The notes under the pieces: generated by a model
The model's input: only the letters and a program-made list of their open reading frames with translations
Told to the model about the DNA's origin: nothing
The model's database searches: none
Made by a program: the position numbers and the translations under genes
Shown: positions 14,201 to 20,961 of the stretch, one piece after another
Layout: each line of letters begins with the position of its first letter
How positions within the stretch are numbered: the first letter of the stretch is position 1
DNA from: a virus
Virus record (IMG/VR): IMGVR_UViG_3300033997_000158
Coordinates: 1-23,703 of that record
Strand: one strand, 5' to 3'
DNA length: 23,703 nucleotides

Positions 14201-14556
14201 GCGGTTACACCGGTCCAGGTGGCCGGCTGGAACCTGCAGGCGTGGTGCACCGCGGGGAGGTGGTGTGGTCGCAACTTGACGTTGCTCGTGCGGGTGGCGT
14301 TGCCGTGGTCGAGGCCATGCGCCGCGGCCTGCGCGGTTACGACATGGGCGGCATCGTTGCGCCGCGCGCTATGCCATCCATCCCTTCGCTGGCCCCAGCG
14401 CTGCAGGAGCAACTCGCCGGCCCCATGTTCCCCGACTTGGGGCGCGTGGTGTTCGAAGCTGGTGGTCAGGAAACGACTGTGTATGCCTCGCCACAGGACG
14501 CACTGAATCTCAGACGCCTGGCCTTGAAGTTCAGCGGCAGCAGCCGCCGCAAATAG
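11209..14556 (+). CDS. Tail tape measure protein
   Basis: The longest gene: 1115 residues. Residues 1-420 are helical and rich in Gln, Arg, Ala and Glu, and contain three related units (see repeat entry). A Gly/Ala-rich hydrophobic stretch (GGIGGAVGAIGAGYTAVSAI, about 425-445) leads into the conserved tape-measure domain at about 446-625, with APVQSLITLYGRISRPLREA and ALRGEEFNSVAEQAPRLMQAL. Residues about 777-985 are another long coiled coil. The C-terminus has FAGGGYTGPGGRLEPAGVVH and GEVVWSQLDVARAGG, a Gly-rich end common in this family. The protein sets tail length and is ejected ahead of DNA. AAGGGG precedes the ATG. A weak hairpin follows. Confidence 0.93.
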   Translation: MTDVELRLVADVDNAVKGIGSLSKEYQGLVNQLAKPLKQVNAFRELESSLEGTERQTRSARDRVRELGDELARTAEPSKQLTAQYRDAVNELRRLERAEGTAQQQLARRRRELQAAGIDTRNLVTEQQRLSKELQGALGAGQADQRLRSAQSNLGVGEIEQTQRQLVELRNEYRLVMAEGDLSAKQRAEAEANYRRSVAQTLAALRQLRAASAPGPSRNDAQAALQAEAAAAADAAEQQRRLDAQRALGVGRIEQTQQSLVALRAQYREVMADASLSGRERAEAETVYHQRVRQTLAELRNMRAAIADQGTQAQRAAAAELQRSQAARQGIRAQSAALAQLVREQRAASLEAARQNLGVNRYRELQAEIGQVRVQYQLLRTSGKLTTQELAIAQRSMTERVRETQRALREMNAEQRQASGISRLAGGIGGAVGAIGAGYTAVSAITAVSRAADAYNLMNARLRLATTSQEEFNVAQRELSRIAQETEAPVQSLITLYGRISRPLREAGRSQQDILAVTEAVSTSFRVSGATAQEAENGVIQFAQALGAGALRGEEFNSVAEQAPRLMQALADGIGVPVGALKEMAAQGQLTAQVVTDALTGQLETLRQEAESLPDTVGGAMTRLRDALTEALGGTDVQPLIDQIRRLAQTLSDPQVQEGLQIFTGLLVKMGAAATGLVSDFARLGPEFATIAAAVSGNLTELDRLDAKIKMVRSSLESPGPTDSIFNFLTGATEADLQAELDMLTKARAKLIEQQTGLNEEMQFLADVAQAAAEQARNNEIASYTKYIANIETLRKSQIKAAEEAAKKLVSAEKKALGDIEKVRADRLKIEQRYQEALATLGGSGQASYGAAQSLKVGARQALQAGDVEGAQRQAQAALKMLQELAAAGENTYGFEGFIKELQAIELAANDIEQTNAEAKLQAIRDEIASLKDQAKQLKDIPVSVKTDEETLEQVRTQIQMLAEQLGKTEIVLPVRVAMPDLAGSPAASPTVPGFAGGGYTGPGGRLEPAGVVHRGEVVWSQLDVARAGGVAVVEAMRRGLRGYDMGGIVAPRAMPSIPSLAPALQEQLAGPMFPDLGRVVFEAGGQETTVYASPQDALNLRRLALKFSGSSRRK
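11656..12459 (+). repeat. Three diverged internal repeats in the tape measure protein
   Basis: Units of about 65 residues begin near residues 150, 244 and 353. Unit 1 has LGVGEIEQTQRQLVELRNEY, unit 2 LGVGRIEQTQQSLVALRAQY and unit 3 LGVNRYRELQAEIGQVRVQY. Each continues with a short loop, a basic-acidic helix (AEAEANY, AEAETVY, AIAQRSM) and an arginine-rich helix. Units 1 and 2 are close, unit 3 is more diverged. They look like duplications that lengthened the coiled coil and hence the tail. Confidence 0.75.
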
Positions 14557-14576
14557 CCCGCCCCGCGCGGGCTTCG
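14555..14576 (+). terminator. Weak terminator-like hairpin after the tape measure gene
   Basis: AGCCCGC (14555-14561), loop CCCGC, GCGGGCT (14567-14573), then TCG. The stem is strong but the T-run is poor, so it may attenuate rather than end transcription between the tape measure and the tail-tip genes. Confidence 0.45.
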
Positions 14577-14595
14577 TTCTATCTGGAGCCCATGA

Positions 14596-15108
14596 ATGTC
14601 TCAACCACGGATCATGCTCGGCGGTGTCGAGCTCGTGCTGCACTCGGGCGCGCCAGTCGAAACGCTGGAGCCGCTTGGGGCTGGCAGCAACGTGCTGCGC
14701 ATGAGTGACGGCGCGGGCGTGAAGCAAACACACTGGCAGAAAATGCAGGGCACCATCAGCGGTCAGGGCTGGATGCCGCCAGGCCTGGTCGGGCTGGATT
14801 ACAGCCTGCCGCTGGAACTGCGCAGCACCAAGGTCGAAGCAATCGGCGGCACCGGGCTGGTGTACACGCTCACCAGCACCCCGCGTCCTGACGTCGCGCC
14901 GTGGGGCCTGGCCTTGGTTGGCCGTGACTGGGTGCCTACCGCCTGCAGCGTGGAAGATGGCGTTGCCACGCTCACCGCACTTGCGGGCGCCACGCGATAT
15001 CGCGCGTGCTGGCTGCCGGTGTTCTCGGTGTTCTGTGAGAGACCCAGCGAGAGCCAGGATTCCAGCGGCAATACCCACAGTTGGCAAACCACCTGGCAAG
15101 AGGCCTGA
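14596..15108 (+). CDS. Tail-tip protein, 170 aa, after the tape measure
   Basis: The protein has 170 residues, begins MSQPRIMLGGVELVLHSGAP and is rich in beta strands, with QKMQGTISGQGWMPPGLVGL in the middle and a Trp-rich end (NTHSWQTTWQEA). The first gene after the tape measure in siphoviruses usually encodes the distal tail protein that forms the ring at the tube end. The strand-rich opening (target, then a value and its magnitude) fits, but the length is short for a full distal tail protein and the identification is inference. CTGGAG lies eight bases before the ATG. It does not resemble lambda gpM. Confidence 0.6.
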   Translation: MSQPRIMLGGVELVLHSGAPVETLEPLGAGSNVLRMSDGAGVKQTHWQKMQGTISGQGWMPPGLVGLDYSLPLELRSTKVEAIGGTGLVYTLTSTPRPDVAPWGLALVGRDWVPTACSVEDGVATLTALAGATRYRACWLPVFSVFCERPSESQDSSGNTHSWQTTWQEA

Positions 15109-15111
15109 ACC

Positions 15112-16845
15112 ATGCTGATCGGAGCTCAGCCGCTGGCCAGCGGCCCGCTTGCTGTCGCCCTGGGTTCGACCTACGAGCCGGTGTATGTGGTGCGCGGCCA
15201 GGCGTTCAACTGGCGCGTACGGCTACTGGTGGATGGCGTGGACCTCACCAGCCAGGTTACCGGCATGATCGATGTCGACCTCGAAGAGGGCGCGGCCGGT
15301 GTGGGTGGCTTCGTGCTCTACCTGCCGCCAGGGCCTGTGGTGCCGGATGACTGGAAGGGCAAGCCGGTGGTGATCGACTTCATCAGCCGCAACCGCGACG
15401 GCGTGATTACTGACCAGCGCCTGTTCACCGGCAAAATCGAGATGCCGGAATGGGACCCGACCTGGCGCCTGCTGGCGTGCGATTGCAGCGACCAGTTGCA
15501 GCAGAAGGTCGAGGGCATGCCCATCGAGACAATCAACACCATGACCGGCGGCCACTGGTCTGCCGACCTGTTCGAGCCGGTGACCGGCCGCAGCCGCTGG
15601 GATTACGCGCAGGAGCGGATGGAGAGCAGGGCGGCCAGCCTCGACTGCTCACCAACAGGGCAGGTGCGGCTGACCAGTTGGGCCGCCGCTGCCGTGCCGC
15701 ACGTCGTGTTCGGCCCGGGTACCACGCTGTTCGAGAGCGTGCAGATTGACCTGCAGCCCCTCGGCGCGGCCACCAACCGCTTGGAAATTGACGCCAGCTA
15801 CCGCTTCCCGCGCTTGTGGCAGCACATTCAGGGCTTTGGCTGGACGCACCCACAGGCTAGCAGCACGGGCATCCCGGGTTTCTGCCAATGGCGCACCTGG
15901 ACCAGTGACCTGCCCACAACGGAGATGATTGAGGACGCCATCACCGGAGCGGGACTGCAGCTGGTGGGGCGCGTGGGTGGCTTCAAGCTGCCGCTGAGCA
16001 TGGGCGACCCCTGCGGCGACGGTCGACCCTGGCGCAACACCTTCGACAATCTCTGGCTGAGCGCTAATGCCTCGGGTGGGCGCCGCTGGGTGCAGCAGGT
16101 GACCGAGAGCTACAAGCTGCTGCTGACCGCCATGGGCGGCGAGGATGAAACCACACAGGTGATCGCTCGCGACAGCGGAAGCGTGGCCATCGAGAGTAGT
16201 CAGGCGGACGACTGGGAGTCGAGCAAGCCGGCTTCGGGGCAGCCAGAGTCGGTGGACCTGTCCGACGAGATTCGCCGTAGTTCTGCGCTGCTCACCCTTC
16301 TGTGGGGTGGTGCGGTGCAGCTGCTGAGCGCTCATCGCGGCACGACGCTGAGCTGGCAGGTGCCGACCGACCTGGCGCTGGGCGTTGACCTGGTGCACAC
16401 GCTGCGCCTCGAGGATAAAGCCCTGGCGCAGGGCAAGTGCCGGCGGATCCAGCACCAGATCGACATCGAGGGCGGCACGGCGATTACCACACTCAGCGTG
16501 GCCATCAGCCGAGGCGGTGGCGTGGGCGTGGGCGACCCGCTCACCGCGCCGGCGCGGCCGGATACCAGCCTGCCGGATCTGGGGGGCAGTGTCGCCTCTC
16601 TGCCTACGCAGTTGGGCGGGCGGCTGAACGACCCGATTACCGGGTTCCCGATCCCGCCTTACGACGATGACCGGATGGGGTTCAGCGGCAACTGGGATGC
16701 GAAAGACGACCTGACGGCCGAGGATTTCCCACGGCGGTTCAAAGTCGAGGCGGTGGAAATTCCAGAGCTCTACCGCGATGAGCGTACTGGCGAGCTGACC
16801 GCGCATTATCGCGTGGCCATCCCGAATGACCTACTGGAGTTGTAA
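15112..16845 (+). CDS. Large tail-tip protein with hub-like N-terminal domain
   Basis: The protein has 577 residues. Residues about 20-140 have the pattern of tail hub domains: NWRVRLLVDGVDLTSQVTGM, a run of strands, GKPVVIDFISRNRDGV, then QRLFTGKIEMPEWDPTWRLL and a helix DCSDQLQQKVEG. In such proteins the LFTG strand pair is part of the gp27-like ring at the tube end. The middle holds WAAAAVPHVVFGPGTTLFES and the segment with SADLFEPVTGRSRWDYAQE, and the C-terminus has a Pro-rich linker (PARPDTSLPDLGGS) then DDDRMGFSGNWDAKDDLTAE. I infer a hub or tail-associated role; the lambda equivalents L and J are not recognisable. It starts three bases after the preceding stop. Confidence 0.65.
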   Translation: MLIGAQPLASGPLAVALGSTYEPVYVVRGQAFNWRVRLLVDGVDLTSQVTGMIDVDLEEGAAGVGGFVLYLPPGPVVPDDWKGKPVVIDFISRNRDGVITDQRLFTGKIEMPEWDPTWRLLACDCSDQLQQKVEGMPIETINTMTGGHWSADLFEPVTGRSRWDYAQERMESRAASLDCSPTGQVRLTSWAAAAVPHVVFGPGTTLFESVQIDLQPLGAATNRLEIDASYRFPRLWQHIQGFGWTHPQASSTGIPGFCQWRTWTSDLPTTEMIEDAITGAGLQLVGRVGGFKLPLSMGDPCGDGRPWRNTFDNLWLSANASGGRRWVQQVTESYKLLLTAMGGEDETTQVIARDSGSVAIESSQADDWESSKPASGQPESVDLSDEIRRSSALLTLLWGGAVQLLSAHRGTTLSWQVPTDLALGVDLVHTLRLEDKALAQGKCRRIQHQIDIEGGTAITTLSVAISRGGGVGVGDPLTAPARPDTSLPDLGGSVASLPTQLGGRLNDPITGFPIPPYDDDRMGFSGNWDAKDDLTAEDFPRRFKVEAVEIPELYRDERTGELTAHYRVAIPNDLLEL

Positions 16846-16847
16846 CG

Positions 16848-17285
16848 ATGGCAACACTCGCAGAGCAGCGCCGGGCCATTGCCGCCGGTATGCGGGCTTC
16901 ACGGCAGGGCACCAGCGAGGCCGCTCGGCGTGCCGGCGGTGCCGCGATGATCGCGCGCCGCACCGGGCGCGACGAGGTAGACGACATCAACGCGGTCGTC
17001 CGCCAGCCCCGCCAGCGCGCGGCGTTGCCGCCTGTGGCTGCTCGGGGCGGTGTGCCGGCGCAGGTGGGCACGGGCAATTACACCGCGCCGCCTCCCGCGT
17101 CCGGCGGCGGCATCGCCAGCCCGCTCGTGGAGCTTACCGCCAGCACGCGCGAGTACTACGACCCTGTTTTGCTGCCGACCACGGACGGCCTGGCCTGGGT
17201 GCGTTGGCGTAGCGTGAAAAAATTCGTGATGCAGGATGCCAACGAGGATGAGGTGATTCTGGAGTTTGCCAATGGGGTTTCCTAA
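16848..17285 (+). CDS. Tail-tip accessory protein of unknown function, 145 aa
   Basis: The protein has 145 residues. The first 70 are very rich in Arg and Ala (EQRRAIAAGMRASRQGTSEA, then ARRAGGAAMIARR), followed by a Pro/Gly linker around residues 60-90 (APPPASGGGIASP) and a compact C-terminal domain with TREYYDPVLLPTTDGLAWVRW and DANEDEVILEFANG. The N-terminal part may bind DNA or another tail protein; no family is recognised. GGAG is placed before the ATG, which lies two bases after the preceding stop. Its end overlaps the next gene by 14 bases. Confidence 0.65.
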   Translation: MATLAEQRRAIAAGMRASRQGTSEAARRAGGAAMIARRTGRDEVDDINAVVRQPRQRAALPPVAARGGVPAQVGTGNYTAPPPASGGGIASPLVELTASTREYYDPVLLPTTDGLAWVRWRSVKKFVMQDANEDEVILEFANGVS

Positions 17286-18726
17286 CAGCCCGGTTGACCC
17301 GGAGATCGTGCAATGGGGCTGGCCCTGGCACGGTCGCATCGAATCTGCGGTGTTCGGCGCCGCCACCGGCACGCTGCGGCTGCCCAGCGGCGCCACTATG
17401 AATATTGGGCGCCCGACGGACCACTGGACGTATCTGTGGGACATCGGCATGCCGGCGCCCGACAGCGACAGTGAAAACCCCGATGAGCAGTGGTGGAACC
17501 GCTCGATCCTGCGTTCCGCCGCGAGCAGCAGCGATGCCACCGTTGCCTACTGGTATGGCGGTGTCGGCGCTGGCGGCAACGTGCAGCGCTACCCGATGTA
17601 CGTGCCTGGGCGAGGCGTGCTGATGCGCCGCTTCGAGGTGCAGTTCAACTCCAACGTCACGCAGGCGACCATAACACTCAGTGTCCCTGGTTTTGCCGAC
17701 GTCAGCCGCACGTACACGCCCGCCCAGCTCGGCCTCGACGTGAGCGATGCGACGCCCACGTCAGTTCAGCGTACTGCGATGGACTGCTCGCCCGACGGCT
17801 GTGCCACGCTGATGTTGCTAACGCCGTTTCGAACGGCATTCGAGCCGGTCGAGTTGTTCGGTAGGGCCATTATCGAGCTGCGCGCGCGGGTGCTGGAGAG
17901 CGGCCAGCTCGACTTCGAATTGACTGTCATCAGCCGCTACAGCGACAAAACGTTCTCGTACGAAAACGGTTTTGCCACCCAGGCCGATGAACAGGCGCTT
18001 TACATGTACCGGTTCGTTTCCGACACCGGTGATATACACGATGGCCCTACGCGCCCGTCGACCGGCAACTGGCAGCCAATCGCGAGCTGGCCGGTGGGCA
18101 GCAACTATCGGCAGCACATTGACGAGACGCCGTGCTGGGCCTGGTATGACGCGAACGGCGCGGTGGAGGTGTTGCGCTACCGGCACACCGCTCTGGAGGA
18201 GTGCAACTACTCAGGAACCTACTCCTCTCGCTCTGGGTTTCAGCGGCAGACCAGCATTCGACAGCTGCTGGCAGGTTCGCGCTCGGCATCTCTCGTCGAG
18301 ATAACTAATGCCAATCTCAGTGGCAATCAATCAACGACGACGGAGAGCGACACGTACACCGTCGATGGCGAGTTGATCAGCTCTACGAGTTATGTCGCGC
18401 CAGCCGATATCAACACGTTCTCGCCGGGCTATCTGCCGCCGTCGGCGGTAACCCCGCAGATCGACGCTGAGTTGAGCCGTGGCTACCTGGTGGTGAGCAA
18501 CAAACTGCTGGCCCCCTGCATCAGGCAGCTCAGCCGCGATGGCGGGGTAACGCAGGAGGACTGGGCCGGCAACGCGCTGCACCCGGGCGGCGCCGATGTG
18601 GGTCGGCATATTCGGCTGTCGACCTGGCCGGTGGCTGACCGCAACCGTTGGCAGACGGGCTCATTCAATCCGATCACAGGCCAGGTGGTTCGCCACCTGC
18701 GCGACCTCTACTGCACCTGGGTGTGA
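17272..18726 (+). CDS. Tail-tip structural protein of unknown function, 484 aa
   Basis: The protein has 484 residues from ATG at 17272, preceded by GGAG at 17261-17264; an in-frame TTG at 17266 is a less likely start. It opens MGFPNSPVDPEIVQWGWPWH and is strand-rich with many aromatic residues (QWWNRSILRSAASSS, VAYWYGGVGAGGNVQRYPM). The middle has RRFEVQFNSNVTQATITLSV and FELTVISRYSDKTFSYENGF, and the C-terminal third has a polar Ser/Thr-rich stretch (NANLSGNQSTTTESDTYTV). I recognise no family. Position among tip genes and composition suggest a virion tip or baseplate component. It overlaps the gene before and ends two bases before the next ATG. Confidence 0.65.
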   Translation: MGFPNSPVDPEIVQWGWPWHGRIESAVFGAATGTLRLPSGATMNIGRPTDHWTYLWDIGMPAPDSDSENPDEQWWNRSILRSAASSSDATVAYWYGGVGAGGNVQRYPMYVPGRGVLMRRFEVQFNSNVTQATITLSVPGFADVSRTYTPAQLGLDVSDATPTSVQRTAMDCSPDGCATLMLLTPFRTAFEPVELFGRAIIELRARVLESGQLDFELTVISRYSDKTFSYENGFATQADEQALYMYRFVSDTGDIHDGPTRPSTGNWQPIASWPVGSNYRQHIDETPCWAWYDANGAVEVLRYRHTALEECNYSGTYSSRSGFQRQTSIRQLLAGSRSASLVEITNANLSGNQSTTTESDTYTVDGELISSTSYVAPADINTFSPGYLPPSAVTPQIDAELSRGYLVVSNKLLAPCIRQLSRDGGVTQEDWAGNALHPGGADVGRHIRLSTWPVADRNRWQTGSFNPITGQVVRHLRDLYCTWV

Positions 18727-18728
18727 AT

Positions 18729-19352
18729 ATGAATTTCATCGATTACTGGATCTACCCGCTCGGCGACGTGCTAGCGGTGGATGGGGAGGCGTTGCCGCTG
18801 CCGGGGGATGCCATTGCCCGCCTGCAGCTCGCCGATGGCGTTGAATATGCGCTGGTGCTCACTGGCACCCTGGCCCAGCCCGGCGGCGCTCCGTTTGAAA
18901 TTGCGCACCTGGTGGGCGTGGAGGGTGGCGGCTACACGCTGCTGCGCGGGCAGGAGGGCACCGACCCGCTGGAGTGGCCAGCCGGAACCTTGGTCATGGC
19001 CACTGTTACTGCAGCGCAATTGGCGAGCCTAGGCGCTGGTGGGGGTGATAGCGGCTGGCAACCGCTGGAGCCGTTGAGCGGATATGAATACCCGCCCGAT
19101 GCCAGGCTGCGCAACGGCATCGTATATCTGCGCGGCCTGAAATGGCTGCCGGAGGATCTCCTGGGTGAGCATATCGCATTGTTGCCGGAGGGCTGGTTGC
19201 CCGAGGTTCAGCTGGAGATTTACGTTAGTAACGCTACTCGAGCGCATCGTATCTATATCAACCCTACGGGTGAGATTTTTGTGATGCGCCTCGCTGGCGA
19301 TAGCGGCGGCGATTACATCCCGTTCGACAATATCTCATTCCCGGTCGGCTGA
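18729..19352 (+). CDS. Tail-tip/fibre-type protein with RGQEGT motif
   Basis: The protein has 207 residues from ATG at 18729; a longer frame back to 18648 overlaps the preceding gene and is not used. The first 105 residues carry LPLPGDAIARLQLADGVEYA and then YTLLRGQEGTDPLEWPAGTL followed by TAAQLASLGAG. The V/L-x-RGQEGT-x-P/A-x-x-W-x-x-G-T pattern is widespread at the tip-fibre junction in siphovirus structural proteins. After a Gly-rich linker the C-terminal half (GWQPLEPLSGYEYPPDARLR, NGIVYLRGLKWLPEDLLGE, AHRIYINPTGEIFVMRLAGD) resembles a small beta-rich receptor-binding or adaptor domain. Function inferred from motif and place. Confidence 0.68.
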   Translation: MNFIDYWIYPLGDVLAVDGEALPLPGDAIARLQLADGVEYALVLTGTLAQPGGAPFEIAHLVGVEGGGYTLLRGQEGTDPLEWPAGTLVMATVTAAQLASLGAGGGDSGWQPLEPLSGYEYPPDARLRNGIVYLRGLKWLPEDLLGEHIALLPEGWLPEVQLEIYVSNATRAHRIYINPTGEIFVMRLAGDSGGDYIPFDNISFPVG

Positions 19353-19383
19353 CCGGTCACCTCAATGAATGGAGTACCCAGCC

Positions 19384-19971
19384 ATGCAGCCGGCCTGCCT
19401 AGACCTGCCCATCATTCCGGGCGCGACCAATCGAAAACCGCTGTTCCTGCTGCAACCGCGCTGGGAGCGGCGCGCCATCGCTGAGGTGCAGAAAACCCCA
19501 TCGCTGCTGCTCACCGTGCCTGGGCACGACCTGCCAGCCGAGTGGCCGTGTTGGGTAAAGGGCGTGAGCGGTTTTTCCGACCTCAATCGCCAGCCACCGC
19601 ACCAGTCGCCCTGGATGGTTGGTGTGATTGATGCGAACACCGTTGAAATCAATGCCCTTGACGGAATCGGGCAGAACGCATCTGGCGGCCTGCTGGTGTA
19701 CCAGCCGGGCGTCGACCTCACCGACGCAACCGCCGCGCTCACGCTCACCGGCCCTGGCTACAGCCTGCATCTGACCACCGCCAACGACGGCCTGCAGGTG
19801 CTCGGGGTAGGGCGCCTGGTCATCGTGCTCACGCCCGAGCAGAGCGCGGCCATTCCGCAGGCCGGCGTGACGTACACGCTCGATATCACCTGGAGCAACG
19901 GCGACGTGGACCGCTGGCTCGACGGCCCGGTGACCGTGCGCCGAGGGGGTGGCCATGGCTGTTGCACCTGA
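19384..19971 (+). CDS. Tail-tip protein of unknown function, 195 aa
   Basis: The protein has 195 residues from ATG at 19384 (GGAG 10 bases upstream; an in-frame ATG at 19369 would add 5 residues). The start MQPACLDLPIIPGATNRKPL leads to two beta-rich halves: one with LLLTVPGHDLPAEWPCWVKG and VGVIDANTVEINALDGIG, a pattern seen in tail-tip proteins with surface-value domains, and one with LTLTGPGYSLHLTT and YTLDITWSNGDVDRWLDGPV, an Ig-like strand layout. No named family can be given. Its last 17 bases overlap the next gene, so translation may be coupled. Position suggests a component between the tip and the side or tail fibres. Confidence 0.62.
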   Translation: MQPACLDLPIIPGATNRKPLFLLQPRWERRAIAEVQKTPSLLLTVPGHDLPAEWPCWVKGVSGFSDLNRQPPHQSPWMVGVIDANTVEINALDGIGQNASGGLLVYQPGVDLTDATAALTLTGPGYSLHLTTANDGLQVLGVGRLVIVLTPEQSAAIPQAGVTYTLDITWSNGDVDRWLDGPVTVRRGGGHGCCT

Positions 19972-20443
19972 TGTGATCGTGCTGGGCCAGCCGTTTGTGC
20001 TGGTGCGTGAGCCGGCGGTGCCACCCGCCATTGTAGTGGCTGCTGGGACGCAGGGGCCTGCAGGGCGCCAGGGGGCGCCTGGCCCAGCTGGTGGCTCTGC
20101 TTTCCAGCGGCTCGCTGGCGAAACGCTCAGCGCGTTGCGCGTGGTGTATGAGCTGGCCGGCCAGGTTTTCGCCCTTGATGCTGGCGATGCCGAGCACATC
20201 GACCTTCTGCTAGGCGTGACACTCACCGCCGCCGATACCGGCGCCGACATCAACGTGCAGCGCTCTGGCGTGCTCGATGACGCTGGCTGGAGCTGGCAGC
20301 CAGGGCGGGTATGGCTCGGCGCCTCTGGCGCCCTCACTCAAACGCCCCCGGCTGATGGGTTCGCTGTGCTGATTGGCTCGGCGGTATCGGCTACCCGCAT
20401 CACCCTCAACATTCAAGACGCAATCCAACTGGAACAGGAGTAG
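19955..20443 (+). CDS. Tail-tip protein with short collagen-like segment
   Basis: The protein has 162 residues from ATG at 19955, with AGGGGG five bases upstream; an in-frame GTG at 19949 is possible. Residues about 31-48 are Gly-X-Y type (GTQGPAGRQGAPGPAGG), which commonly forms a short triple helix in trimeric phage fibres. The C-terminal 110 residues are a beta-rich domain (SALRVVYELAGQVFALDAGD, then HIDLLLGVTLTAADTGADI and GWSWQPGRVWLGASGALTQ), a type seen in several fibre-linked phage proteins. It overlaps the gene before by 17 bases. The likely role is part of a trimeric fibre or a base for the tailspike. Confidence 0.7.
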   Translation: MAVAPDVIVLGQPFVLVREPAVPPAIVVAAGTQGPAGRQGAPGPAGGSAFQRLAGETLSALRVVYELAGQVFALDAGDAEHIDLLLGVTLTAADTGADINVQRSGVLDDAGWSWQPGRVWLGASGALTQTPPADGFAVLIGSAVSATRITLNIQDAIQLEQE

Positions 20444-20448
20444 CCATC

Positions 20449-20961
20449 ATGGCTCAAGGCTTTATCGACCTCGTAAACGGCCGGCTCAAGCGCGTGCTGG
20501 CCATCATCACCTCTGCTGGTGCGGGCGACTCGGGCAAGATCCCGGCGCTGGGCTCTGACGGCAAACTGCACGAGTCGTTCATGCCGGCCGGCATCGGCGC
20601 CAATGTCGTCGTGGCCGTGGCCAGCGAAGCCATCGGCGCCGGCAAATTCGTTGAGCTGTTCGCGGATGCCGGCACCTTCAAGATGCGCCTGGCTGACAAC
20701 AGCAACGGCCGAGCGGCCTGGGGCTACGTGCGCACGGCTGTGGATGCCGACGCCAGCGGCACCGCCTACCGCCTGAACACCGCCAACGCCGCGCTGAGTG
20801 GCCTGACGGTGGGCGAGGACTATTGGCTGGGCACTGCTGGTGGGGTGATCAACGCGCCGCTCGACCCGGAAACGGATACCGGCAAACTGAGCCAGTACCT
20901 TGGCAAGGCCAGCAGTGCGACCGAGCTGGTCACCGCTGAATACGCTCCGGTCACGCTGTAA
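20449..20961 (+). CDS. Small fibre-associated structural protein, 170 aa
   Basis: The protein has 170 residues: a helix at the start (AQGFIDLVNGRLKRVLAIIT), a loop with GKIPALGSDGKLHESFMPAG, a motif seen in many tail-fibre proteins where an Ala-Leu-x-x-x-Gly-Lys turn precedes the distal domain, and then a beta domain (NVVVAVASEAIGAGKFVELF, GRAAWGYVRTAVDADASGTA, EDYWLGTAGGVINAP). The same beta domain type ends many fibre proteins and is also close to capsid-linked ones. G+C is very high here (43 of 60 bases counted at 20761-20820). It overlaps the tailspike start by one base (TAATG). Confidence 0.65.
   Translation: MAQGFIDLVNGRLKRVLAIITSAGAGDSGKIPALGSDGKLHESFMPAGIGANVVVAVASEAIGAGKFVELFADAGTFKMRLADNSNGRAAWGYVRTAVDADASGTAYRLNTANAALSGLTVGEDYWLGTAGGVINAPLDPETDTGKLSQYLGKASSATELVTAEYAPVTL

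Noticed and set aside
13657-15099. A 480-codon minus-strand open frame across the tape measure end and next gene
   Set aside because: It spans two well-supported plus-strand genes and their gap, is rich in His, Gln and Arg as expected for a mirrored frame, and shows no domain.
18648-18728. Upstream extension of the gene starting at 18729
   Set aside because: The added 27 residues lie wholly inside the preceding gene's coding frame overlap and show no family-like sequence; ATG at 18729 fits the compact spacing.
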